From NCBI GenBank assembly GCA_036387415.1, contig DASVTU010000019.1, positions 434,001 to 498,000 of the forward strand: a DNA stretch of 64,000 bases. Reading direction: 5' to 3'. Made by a program: the position numbers and the translations under genes. Positions 35,505 through 43,357 of this stretch are shown in pieces. Positions within the stretch are counted from its first letter, which is position 1. Every line of letters starts with the position of its first letter. The notes under the pieces were generated by a model, which ran no database searches, was not told where the DNA came from, and saw only the letters and a list, made by a program, of their open reading frames with translations. The stretch is from DASVTU01 sp036387415 (GTDB lineage Bacteria; Acidobacteriota; Blastocatellia; Pyrinomonadales; Pyrinomonadaceae).

Positions 35505-36656
35505 TTACCTCTGGTCGATTGGCACGTAAGCGACTCCGCGCGGACCTGTGTATTCCGCGCGCGGGCGGATGAGTCGGTTGTTGTCATACTGTTCGAGGAT
35601 GTGGCCTGTCCAACCGCTGATGCGGCTGACGGCGAAGATGGGCGTGAAGAGGTCGAGCGGGATGCCCATCATGTAGTAGGCCGAACCGGAATAGTAATCG
35701 ACGTTTGGATACAAGCCCTTCTCTTTGAAGACGACCTCGCGAAGTTTTTCCAGCATCTCGAACCAATGCGTGTCGCCATGAGTTTCGCCCATCTCTCTGG
35801 AAAACTCGCGGAGGTGTTTGGCGCGCGGGTCTTCTGTGCGATAGACGCGATGACCGAAGCCCATAATCTTCTGCTTCTGCGCCAACGCATCCTTAATCCA
35901 CTCCTCCGCGCGCTCGACGCTGCCGATGCCGAGCAGCATCTTCATAACGTTGGTATTCGCGCCGCCGTGCAAGGGGCCGGAGAGTGCGGCGATGGCTGCC
36001 GTCACCGAGCCATACATATCTGCAAGCGTCGCGGCGACGACGCGACCCGTAAACGTCGAAGCATTGAGTTCGTGGTCGGCGTGGAGAATCAGACACACGT
36101 CGAAGATGCGCGCGTCGCGTTCGGGCGGCATCTCGCCTTTGAGCATGTAGAGGAAGTTGGTGGCGATGTTGAGTTCGGGCTTGGGAGCAACGGGGTCTTT
36201 GCCGTTGCGGATGCGGTCGATGGTGGCAACGATGACGGGAAACTGCGCGGTCAGGCGCGTCGCCGTGCGGATTGCGCCCTCGCGTGAAATGTCGCGCGCG
36301 TGTTCGTCATAGAAGGCCAGCGCGGAGACGGCTGTACGCAACGCGTCCATCGGGTCGGCCTCGCGTGGAAAGCGACGAATCATCTCGACAATCTCGCCGG
36401 GCAACTGCTGATTGGCGGCGATAGCACGCCGGAATTCGTCGAGTTCGTCGCGTTTCGGAAGACGCCCGTGCCAGAGCAGATAAATCACTTCTTCAAAGGT
36501 GGAATGCTCGGCAAGATCGTGTATGTCATAACCTTGATAGATGAGTACGCCATTGATGCCGTCAACGTCGCCAATGGATGAAGTCGCCGCTGTAACTCCT
36601 TCGAGTCCGGCAGAACTCTTCGGGGTCACAGCAGTGCTCTCCTTCGCGTTATCCAT
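35505..36656 (-). CDS. gltA: Citrate synthase
   Basis: 383 residues, the short (dimeric, Gram-positive/archaeal-like) type. Substrate residues are in place: His195 (LHADHELNAS), His230 (GPLHGGAN), His269 (GFGHRVY) and Asp320 (NVDYYSGS). It condenses oxaloacetate and acetyl-CoA in the TCA cycle. A 2-methylcitrate synthase cannot be excluded from sequence, but no other prp genes are nearby. The start is supported by AAGGA before the ATG and by a TTGTCA-N17-TATCTT promoter at 36688-36716. Confidence 0.93.
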   Translation of the reverse strand: MDNAKESTAVTPKSSAGLEGVTAATSSIGDVDGINGVLIYQGYDIHDLAEHSTFEEVIYLLWHGRLPKRDELDEFRRAIAANQQLPGEIVEMIRRFPREADPMDALRTAVSALAFYDEHARDISREGAIRTATRLTAQFPVIVATIDRIRNGKDPVAPKPELNIATNFLYMLKGEMPPERDARIFDVCLILHADHELNASTFTGRVVAATLADMYGSVTAAIAALSGPLHGGANTNVMKMLLGIGSVERAEEWIKDALAQKQKIMGFGHRVYRTEDPRAKHLREFSREMGETHGDTHWFEMLEKLREVVFKEKGLYPNVDYYSGSAYYMMGIPLDLFTPIFAVSRISGWTGHILEQYDNNRLIRPRAEYTGPRGVAYVPIDQR

Positions 36657-36687
36657 GTTCTTTTATCCTTAGTTGTAGAATAAATCG

Positions 36688-36716
36688 AAGATAGCAAAGA
36701 CAGTCTCGCATGACAA
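36688..36716 (-). promoter_or_regulatory. Promoter of the citrate synthase gene
   Basis: On the minus strand TTGTCA (36711-36716), 17 bases, TATCTT (36688-36693), about 30 bases before the ATG. Confidence 0.55.
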
Positions 36717-36733
36717 GTAACGAGTACGGAGTG

Positions 36734-36815
36734 ATGTGTGATGAATGATGACTTGTGAGTGATAAGAAACGATGTGTTTCTTGTTTTCACTTTCTTCGCA
36801 TCACTTATGACTCAA
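36734..36815. repeat. Inverted repeat overlapping the end of the SAM hydrolase gene
   Basis: Units such as GTGATGTGTGATGAATGATGA on the left face CACTTTCTTCGCATCACTTATGACTC on the right, with an inner pair AAGAAAC/GTTTCTT. Its right edge supplies the final codons (V-E-S-stop) of the upstream minus-strand gene. Confidence 0.65.
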
Positions 36816-37605
36816 CATCCAACACTACTTTGACTGTTTGGCCGCGCGCGATTCCCAGACGACGCGCGGCGGAATCGCGGAACACGGCTATCTCAAGTAA
36901 ACCCGCGCTGCCCCAGAGGGCGAAGGGTTCACCCGGCGCGTCTGTCTCGTCGGCAAAGAAGCGACGGAAAGAGCGAACTTCATGCTCGCCGACGACGATG
37001 CGCGCGCCACGTGCGATGTTGTCATTCGTCAAATCACTGCGCGAGATGTTGGTGATGCAGTTGCCGAAGCGGTCGATGTGGATGATGGAAGCATGGAGCG
37101 TTCCGTCTGCGGCGCGTTGCGGTGTGGGGCGCGCGAGTTGCACGAAGTTCTCGATGCGTTCGCCTAACTCGCGCGGCTCGACGCCGTTGAGCAGCGCACC
37201 CGCAACGGGCGCAAAGAGGTCGCGCCCGTGAAACGTCGCATCCACGTTGTGACGAAAATATTTCTCGTTGGTTAAATGATAGACGCCGAACTCGCGCTCG
37301 CGACTGTAGACGTAGCCGAACAGGCCGTTGTCCGGGCCGACGAAAAGATGTTCGCGCGTTGCGACGAGAATCGGTCTGCGTGCCGAACCGACGCCTGGGT
37401 CAACCACCGCGACATGCACCGTCCCTGACGGAAATGTTTCATAAGCGGCGAGCAACGCGAACGCCCCGGCCTCGATGTCGTGCGGCGGAATCTCATGTGT
37501 GATGTCGATAATCTGTGCGCGCGAGCAGACTCGAAGCAGCGCGCCTTTCATCGCTCCGACGAAATAATCCGCCGTGCCGAAATCGGTGAGCAGCGTGGCG
37601 AGCAT
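36805..37605 (-). CDS. SAM hydrolase (SAM hydroxide adenosyltransferase, DUF62)
   Basis: 266 residues. The N-terminal block LLTDFGTADYFVGAMKGAL and the VVDPGVGSARRPI and VGPDNGLFGYV motifs define the fluorinase/chlorinase/DUF62 family, where Asp residues bind the ribose. Nearly all bacterial members use water to split S-adenosylmethionine into adenosine and methionine. The C-terminal beta-barrel domain includes IDRFGNCITNIS. It is alone, between citrate synthase and a glycine-zipper protein on the same strand. Halogenation is unlikely without partner genes. Confidence 0.9.
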   Translation of the reverse strand: MLATLLTDFGTADYFVGAMKGALLRVCSRAQIIDITHEIPPHDIEAGAFALLAAYETFPSGTVHVAVVDPGVGSARRPILVATREHLFVGPDNGLFGYVYSREREFGVYHLTNEKYFRHNVDATFHGRDLFAPVAGALLNGVEPRELGERIENFVQLARPTPQRAADGTLHASIIHIDRFGNCITNISRSDLTNDNIARGARIVVGEHEVRSFRRFFADETDAPGEPFALWGSAGLLEIAVFRDSAARRLGIARGQTVKVVLDVES

Positions 37606-37615
37606 AAAGACTTGA

Positions 37616-37814
37616 AGGGGAACGGGGAACGTTTAAATGGAGAAGGGGAAATGGTTAAAGGGGCAAAGGGGTAAGAGTTTGAAAGGAAAGATAAAGGTAA
37701 GCGAGCCGGATGTCGTTGGCGTTATCGGCAACCCTTTTCCGTTTCGCCGTCCAACACTGTTCCCTTCCCAGTCTGACCCTGTACCATTTTAACCTTTTGC
37801 CCGTTTCCCCTTTG
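37616..37814. repeat. Diffuse inverted repeat with AAAGGGGC/AAGGGGAA units
   Basis: A purine-rich left part (AAGGGGAAATGGTTAAAGGGG) faces a pyrimidine-rich right part (ACCATTTTAACCTTTTGCCCG, TTTCCCCTTTG). The stem is interrupted by about 90 bases. It fills the space upstream of the SAM hydrolase. Confidence 0.6.
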
Positions 37815-37819
37815 ACGGT

Positions 37820-38944
37820 TTATTGCGTGCGCGTGTCGCCTGTGGTGCGGATACGGAGTTGCTGGCCGCGTTCAAACTGGATGTCTTTGCCGCGTTGGGT
37901 AAGCACGCCGCCCGTGCCGACCGCACCGCCGATGGCCGCACCGATGGCTGCTCCCTTGCCGCCTCCGGCAATCGCGCCGATGATGGCACCGACGCCCGCC
38001 GTCGCACCGACTTTCGCTACGTCGTCTTTAGTCGAAGACCTGCCACGCACGCCGCCTTCGGGGTCAACGTCGCCGACCTGTTCCTCGCCGCCGACGGGTA
38101 TTACTTCGACCACTTGCGCGTTGAAGTCAGCCCAGGGGCCGTTGACGAAACGAATCTGGTCGAAGTCGAGCTGCAACTCCGACGTGCCGCGCACTTTGGG
38201 CGCACGGCGCACGCGCGTCACGCGCCCGCTCACGATGGCACCTTCGTATTCGCGCGGCTCTATGACGCGCGCCTCGAAGCGGTCGCCGCGCTGGCTCACG
38301 TCCGAGGAGAGTCGGTTCAAAAGTTCGACGCGCAGCATGGTATCGGCGGGGATGAGACTCGTCGTGCCCCGCCGTCCAGAGGTGTTGCTGCCTGACGCGT
38401 TGCCGTCGTCGTTTCTGTTACGCGCCGCGCTGTCAGACGCTTGACGGTCGTCAACGTCCGCGTCTCTATTCGCCGTGCCGATGTTTTGATTTGTCGAATC
38501 ATCATTGCGACGGGAGGCGACGCCGTCGTCCGTGTCGTCCGTGGTCGCGGCGTCAGCGACGGTTTCGCGGCGTCGCAGATTGGTGGGCACAGTCGAATCA
38601 AAACCGCGTTTGTCGTAGCCCGCCGCGTAGCCCGACTCGAAGCCTTGACGGTAGCCGTCGCGGTAGTCTTCCAGCGAGCCGTAGGCGGCAACGTACACAC
38701 GGTCGGCGCGTCGGTAATCATCTTTGCCGCGATAGTCGCGTGCGCGACCCTCAACCGTGTCGCGCCATCCCGTTTGATAACCGTCGGAGTAGCCCGTGCG
38801 ATAACCGCGTTGGAGCGTGTCAGCGGTGGTTGTTTGCACGGACGCGGCGGCCTTGACGGTGTTGGAACGCAGCGAGACGGGCAAGACGACGAGCGCAAGC
38901 GCGAGCCAGAACGAGGCGGCGACGAAGCGTGGCGGATTTTTCAT
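37820..38944 (-). CDS. Exported glycine-zipper protein with Gly-Tyr repeats
   Basis: About 374 residues from the ATG at 38944, chosen for AAGGAG at the right spacing and a signal peptide (ASFWLALALVVLP). After it comes a repeat-like stretch in which Gly and aromatic residues recur every 4 residues (GYRTGYSDGYQTGW, then GYRQGFESGYAAGY). A low-complexity Asn/Asp-rich middle follows, then a domain of about 100 residues (LIPADTMLRVELLNRLSSDV...). Near the C-terminus is a glycine zipper (AGVGAIIGAIAGGGKGAAIG), a likely membrane-interacting helix pair. Probably an envelope protein; function unknown. Confidence 0.75.
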   Translation of the reverse strand: MKNPPRFVAASFWLALALVVLPVSLRSNTVKAAASVQTTTADTLQRGYRTGYSDGYQTGWRDTVEGRARDYRGKDDYRRADRVYVAAYGSLEDYRDGYRQGFESGYAAGYDKRGFDSTVPTNLRRRETVADAATTDDTDDGVASRRNDDSTNQNIGTANRDADVDDRQASDSAARNRNDDGNASGSNTSGRRGTTSLIPADTMLRVELLNRLSSDVSQRGDRFEARVIEPREYEGAIVSGRVTRVRRAPKVRGTSELQLDFDQIRFVNGPWADFNAQVVEVIPVGGEEQVGDVDPEGGVRGRSSTKDDVAKVGATAGVGAIIGAIAGGGKGAAIGAAIGGAVGTGGVLTQRGKDIQFERGQQLRIRTTGDTRTQ

Positions 38945-39246
38945 CCTCGGTTTCTCCTTCGGAAACGATTCTAGCAGAATCAAAATGGTCTTCAATTGGT
39001 CGTTGGTCTTCGTTGGTCGGCGGCGTCTCGCCTTCAAACGTCCATGACAGTATGCTATCACGCCGTCCGGCGTTGCGAAATCGGGGACTCGCTTGACGCC
39101 CTTTAGTTGACACCGTTAGACTTGCAAGCAACGCACAACGCGAGTGAACTGATGGGAAGAGTGCGCGGGTAAGCAATCCGCAAGAAGCGTCCCTGCTGGC
39201 CTATAGATGCACTTTTTGCCCCGCCGGTTGGCGCAAACGAGGAATA

Positions 39247-40494
39247 ATGCCGCTCCGTCGAGTCTACATGGATTACAGTGCTACGACGCCCGCAGACGCG
39301 CGCGTGGTCGAAGCGATGCTGCCGTTTCTGACCGAAAAATTCGGCAACGCTTCGAGCGTCCACTTCTTCGGGCAGGAGGCACGTGCGGCGGTTGACCGCG
39401 CGCGTCGGGATGTCGCCGCGCTCGTCGGCGCACGCCCCAACGAAGTCGTCTTTCTCTCCGGCGGAACCGAAGCCAATAATCTAGCGATTCGCGGCATCAC
39501 CGAATCCGCCATCGAACACGGTCGACACGTTATCACTTCCGCTATCGAACACTCGGCGGTGCGCGGCGTCTGCGACGCTTTGGAGCGACGCGGTTGGGAA
39601 GTGACGCGGCTGCCCGTTTACGAAGACGGCATCGTGCGCGTCGAAGACGTGCGCGCCGCGATTCGTCCAGACACCGTGCTCATCACCATCATGCTCGCCA
39701 ACAACGAAATCGGCACGATTCAACCGATTGAGGAAATCGGCCAACTCGTCCGCGAAGCGCGCGAGGGCGGGCATCGTTACATCTGGTTGCATACTGACGC
39801 GGTGCAGGCGGCGGGACGCATGAGCGTCGATGTCGAACGACTCGGCTGCGACCTCCTTTCGCTCTCGGCTCATAAACTCCACGCGCCAAAGGGCATCGGC
39901 GCGTTGTACGTCCGTCGCAGCGTGCGACTCGTCCCGCAGAGCGTCGGCGGTCATCAGGAACGCGAACGACGCGCGGGCACCGAATCCGTCGCTTCCATCG
40001 TCGCCTTCGGCACCGCCGCACGTCTCGCGCGCGAAGAACTCGACGCACGCACGGCACACATGCGGCGTCTGCGCGACCGCTTCGAGGCGAGCATCGCGGC
40101 GAGTATCCCCGACATCGTTTTCAACGGTCACACGTCGCGGCGTCTGCCGCATCTCTCGAACATCTCTTTCCGCTACATCGAAGGCGAGGGACTATTGATA
40201 AATCTCGACATGCAAGGCGTCGCCGTCTCTACAGGGTCAGCTTGCTCGTCGGGTTCGCTTGAGCCTTCGCCCGTGATTCGCGCGCTCGGTCGCAACGACG
40301 AACTAGCGCGCGGCTCGATTCGCTTCAGCCTCGGCAAAGACACGACCGACGCCGACATCGACTATGTACTCGAAGTGCTCCCGCGCGCCGTCGAAAATCT
40401 GCGACGCCTCTCGCCGCTCTATCAACAATCGCTCGCCGCGCGTTCGCCGTGCGAGACGGTTGATACCGACACCGCCATCCCCGTCGAAATTTAG
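39247..40494 (+). CDS. Cysteine desulfurase (NifS/IscS family)
   Basis: 415 residues; GAGGA precedes the ATG. The PLP Schiff-base lysine is Lys210 in SAHKLHAPKG, and the sulfur-carrying Cys333 is in STGSACSSGS. His102 and the ANNEIGT and TDAVQA blocks are present. It takes sulfur from L-cysteine for Fe-S clusters. An IscU-like scaffold lies 130 bases downstream on the same strand, supporting a house-keeping ISC-like role rather than tRNA thiolation. The extra C-terminal tail after residue 385 is not conserved-looking. A weak TTGACG-N18-TAGACT promoter may lie near 39085-39120. Confidence 0.93.
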   Translation: MPLRRVYMDYSATTPADARVVEAMLPFLTEKFGNASSVHFFGQEARAAVDRARRDVAALVGARPNEVVFLSGGTEANNLAIRGITESAIEHGRHVITSAIEHSAVRGVCDALERRGWEVTRLPVYEDGIVRVEDVRAAIRPDTVLITIMLANNEIGTIQPIEEIGQLVREAREGGHRYIWLHTDAVQAAGRMSVDVERLGCDLLSLSAHKLHAPKGIGALYVRRSVRLVPQSVGGHQERERRAGTESVASIVAFGTAARLAREELDARTAHMRRLRDRFEASIAASIPDIVFNGHTSRRLPHLSNISFRYIEGEGLLINLDMQGVAVSTGSACSSGSLEPSPVIRALGRNDELARGSIRFSLGKDTTDADIDYVLEVLPRAVENLRRLSPLYQQSLAARSPCETVDTDTAIPVEI

Positions 40495-40510
40495 AGCACA
40501 CTTCAAAAGA

Positions 40511-40602
40511 TGAAGAAGGCAAAGAGTGAAAGTAAAAAGGCAAAAGTGAAGAAGACGGCGCTCCTCACTTTTGCCTTTCACCTTTTTATTTTTGCCCTTC
40601 TC
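40511..40602. repeat. Inverted repeat of GGCAAAAGTGAA units, between nifS-like and iscU-like genes
   Basis: AAGGCAAAAGTGA and TCACTTTTGCCTT are perfect 13-bp arms around a short loop, extended by AAGGCAAAG/CTTTTTATTTTTGCC units. The element at 60701-60792 is almost the same sequence 20 kb away. Confidence 0.85.
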
Positions 40603-40623
40603 TCTGATTCCGGCTGAACCGTC

Positions 40624-40986
40624 GTGCCCTACTCCGCCGCTTTCACAGACCACCTGACGAACCCGCGCAACGGCGGCGAACTCGCGGACGCCAACGCCGT
40701 CGCCGAATCGACGAATCCCGTCTGCGGTGACCGACTGCGCCTCTCGCTACGCATCGCCGGAGGACGCATCGAAGCGGCACGATTTCTCGCTTACGGTTGC
40801 GCGCCGACGCTCGCCTGCGGCTCCGCCCTCGCCGCGATGATTGAAGGCATGACGACCGTGGAAGCGTCGCGACTGTTGCGTCAGGATGTCGTGCGCGCCG
40901 TCGGAGGTTTGCCCGCGCGCAAGCAACACGCGGCGGCGCTCGCCATCGAAACCCTTCATGCCGCGCTCGCTGCACAGACCGATTAG
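40624..40986 (+). CDS. IscU/NifU-like Fe-S scaffold with altered ligand set
   Basis: 120 residues from a GTG. NPVCGD holds Cys34 and the modulating Asp36; Cys59 is in YGCAPTLACGS. The third IscU cysteine, expected in the KxHCS position, is Ala103 (KQHAAALA). An extra Cys65 occurs in TLAC. The protein is a little shorter than IscU. It should accept sulfur from the desulfurase just upstream and pass on a cluster, but with a changed ligand set it could instead be a carrier. No frameshift is seen. Confidence 0.82.
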   Translation: MPYSAAFTDHLTNPRNGGELADANAVAESTNPVCGDRLRLSLRIAGGRIEAARFLAYGCAPTLACGSALAAMIEGMTTVEASRLLRQDVVRAVGGLPARKQHAAALAIETLHAALAAQTD

Positions 40987-40994
40987 TGATTCCA

Positions 40995-41046
40995 ATTAAA
41001 AATGCAAAAGTAAGAAGGCAGCCCCTCTTACTTTTGCATTTTTAAT
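40995..41046. repeat. Perfect 21-bp inverted repeat, possible terminator
   Basis: Arms 40995-41015 and 41026-41046 are perfect complements (ATTAAAAATGCAAAAGTAAGA) around a 10-base loop, followed by T-rich sequence. It sits between convergent genes (scaffold and M28 peptidase), so bidirectional termination is plausible here. Confidence 0.85.
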
Positions 41047-41059
41047 TTTTAACTTTACC

Positions 41060-42760
41060 TTAGTTTTTAGGAGGTGCGCTGGTTCCGCGCGGGCGGTTGA
41101 AGGGCGACGAGGCGAGCCACGCGGGCATCTGTTCGGCGTTGGCGACGCGCATGCCGATGACGAGGCCGACGGTGGCGAGCGTGTGCGGCCCAGACCAGTT
41201 CCAATCGGGCATCACTTTGTCTTCGGGCGAGTGGTAGTCGGTCTCCATCCATTTCTTGAGACGCGGCAACCAGACGGACGACTCGGTGGCGGGCGCACCC
41301 ATCATCATCAGCGCGGGCACGCCGCGCTTCACAAACGCGTAATGGTCGGAGCGTTGGAAGACGCCTTCTTCGGGCACGGGGTCGGGTTCGACGATGTTGC
41401 CCGTGGCGGCGACCGCGCCTTCAAAGACCGCGCCGAGGTCGGAATGCTCCTGCCCCCAAGCGACGATGCGTTTGACGGGTGCATAAATCTCCGAGCCTGC
41501 GCTGTCGTGATTGATGTCGGCGACGACCTTTTCAATCGGCCATGTCGGGTTGCGAACCCAGTGTTCGGCTCCGAGCAGCCCGTATTCTTCGCCCGTCACG
41601 GCGAGAAAGATGATGGAGCGGCGCGGTTTGGGCGTCGCTTTGGAGAAGGCTTCGGCGATGCCGATAATCATGCCTGTGCCGAGCGCGTTGTCGGCTGCGC
41701 CGGGATAGATGCGACCGAAAACGTCAACGCCGTAGGCATCGTAGTGCGCCGTATAGACGACGGCCTGGTCTTTGAGTTTCGGGTCGCTACCTTCGAGCAC
41801 GCCGACGACGTTGCTGCTCGTACCTTCCTCTTTCTTGACGCGCAACGTGAGCGTCGCCGTCTTCGCGAGGTCGCGCGAAACGTTTTCGCCCGCCGTCGCT
41901 TTCTCCAACGTCTGCGCGTAGGTTGCGCCGCTTCCGGCGAAGAGTTTTTCGACGGCGGCGTCGCTGGCGAGAAGGATGGGAGGAAGTTTGAACGGCGGTT
42001 CGGGCGCGGTGGCGAGCGAGACGCGGCGACGCGAGAGATAGTTGGAAATCACGGAGAAAGGCTGCTTAGCGTTGCCGACATTGGCGAGAATGAATGCCGT
42101 CGCGCCGCGACTGAGAATGTTCATCAGGCGCGTCTGCGGGTTGCTGGCCTTCGCCCACGCGGCTTCATCGACGCCCTTCGGTCTGCCGTTGAGCATGACG
42201 ACGATTTTGCCTTTGAGGTCGAGACCCGCGAGGTCGTCGCGTTTGAGTTCCTCGGAGACGACGCCATAGCCGATGAAGGCCACACCGCCCGACGCGTCGG
42301 CCTGCTCGGAAGTGTAAGGCGGCGGCACGACGAAGTCTTCTGCAAATTTGAGCACCGTGTTATCGCCTAACTTGACCGACGATTCGGGCAACACCTGCGC
42401 CACTTTGAACTTGATGGCTTGCATGTAGGTGCCCGCATCGCCGAGCGGCTTCAAGCCGAATTTAGCGTAGCGTTCGGCAATGTAGCGCGCCGCTCGGTCT
42501 GCGCCGGGTTGGGCGGTGCCGCGTCCCTCCATCTCTTTTGACGAAAGTGTGGTGACGGCTTCGCGGATGGTTTCGAGTTTTAATTGCGAGACGGTATCGC
42601 GTTCTGTTTTGCTGAGCGGCGTCGAAGGCTTGGCGGCGGCAGTCGTGGCCGTCGTTGTCGCGCTTTGTTGCCAACCGAGCGCGGGCGACGACAGAACGGC
42701 GAGCGCCAACACGACGGACAGAAAGTTGCGCCATTGAATTTTTTCGGAAAGCGATTGCAT
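41060..42760 (-). CDS. Secreted M28-family zinc metallopeptidase
   Basis: About 566 residues from the ATG at 42760, which has GGAG nine bases before it. A signal peptide (FLSVVLALAVLSSPALG) leads the protein. A PA-like insert (about 140-270) precedes the catalytic core, whose zinc ligands are visible: HYDAYG and AADNALG, the TGEEYGLLG Glu pair, DINHDSAG, and SDHYAF. These are aminopeptidases or carboxypeptidase-like enzymes acting in the periplasm or outside. No neighbours define the substrate. The C-terminus ends in a short Pro-rich tail. Confidence 0.9.
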   Translation of the reverse strand: MQSLSEKIQWRNFLSVVLALAVLSSPALGWQQSATTTATTAAAKPSTPLSKTERDTVSQLKLETIREAVTTLSSKEMEGRGTAQPGADRAARYIAERYAKFGLKPLGDAGTYMQAIKFKVAQVLPESSVKLGDNTVLKFAEDFVVPPPYTSEQADASGGVAFIGYGVVSEELKRDDLAGLDLKGKIVVMLNGRPKGVDEAAWAKASNPQTRLMNILSRGATAFILANVGNAKQPFSVISNYLSRRRVSLATAPEPPFKLPPILLASDAAVEKLFAGSGATYAQTLEKATAGENVSRDLAKTATLTLRVKKEEGTSSNVVGVLEGSDPKLKDQAVVYTAHYDAYGVDVFGRIYPGAADNALGTGMIIGIAEAFSKATPKPRRSIIFLAVTGEEYGLLGAEHWVRNPTWPIEKVVADINHDSAGSEIYAPVKRIVAWGQEHSDLGAVFEGAVAATGNIVEPDPVPEEGVFQRSDHYAFVKRGVPALMMMGAPATESSVWLPRLKKWMETDYHSPEDKVMPDWNWSGPHTLATVGLVIGMRVANAEQMPAWLASSPFNRPRGTSAPPKN

Positions 42761-42901
42761 TAAGGTGTTCTCCAAAGAGTCGAAGTCTGAGATTCGTGAC
42801 GTGTGCAAGGGTGTATACGTTGCTCTCGGACAAAGGGTTGCGTTGTTTACGCAGACAGATTCTCGGATGCGTTTACGAAGAAATGGAACGCCCGAAAACT
42901 C

Positions 42902-43323
42902 TCACAGCGCGAACTTTTCATAACGAATTTTGACCCGACCATGCCAGTCTTCCGACTTGAAAAGACGCGCGCCGCCATCGTGTTTAATCAGCAATTCGGT
43001 TTCGCTCAGCCAATGGCCTCGACCACCGGGTCGCCGCCGCGACCGCCAGGCGCTTGGCCGTGATTGGTGTCGACGACAAAGACGTTGCCGCCCTCGTTCA
43101 CCAACCATTCATCAATTCGTAAAATCGAAATCTGCGTGCTGTAACTCGTCGTCGCGCCGCAGTCGCGTTGAAAAACGACGGCCTTCCACTTCCCTCCGGG
43201 CGCTTGAGCTTCACCTAGTAATTCGTTGCCGCACCCGTCGCTCAAATCCAGACAGGCCACGCTTACCAAAGGCAGCAGGAGAATGACCAGCGCAAACAAC
43301 AGAAAGGTTTGCTGCTTCGGCAT
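42902..43323 (-). pseudogene. Lipoprotein-like protein gene broken by a single-base frameshift
   Basis: The frame starts at 43323 with a signal sequence (LLFALVILLLPLVSVAC) and a lipobox-like Cys at about residue 24. It runs through GNELLGEAQAPGGKWKAVVF and the second conserved block GGNVFVVDTNHG, then meets TGA near 43006. One base out, the protein continues HWLSETELLIKHDGGARLF to a stop at 42902, reading as the natural end of the same family. One base is missing near GGCCATTGG (about 43012-43018). Restored, it gives about 140 residues. A sequencing error is as likely as real decay. Confidence 0.7.
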
Positions 43324-43357
43324 GTCGCTCTAGGTACGACGCGCACAACGACGGCGC

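Noticed and set aside
41183..42370. Long plus-strand frame opposite the M28 peptidase (395 codons)
   Set aside because: It is antisense to a full-length, motif-complete gene and has no motifs or ribosome site; such shadows are common in GC-rich codon-biased sequence. The same applies to 48159-49331 and 55860-57215 on the minus strand and 43877-44842 on the plus strand.
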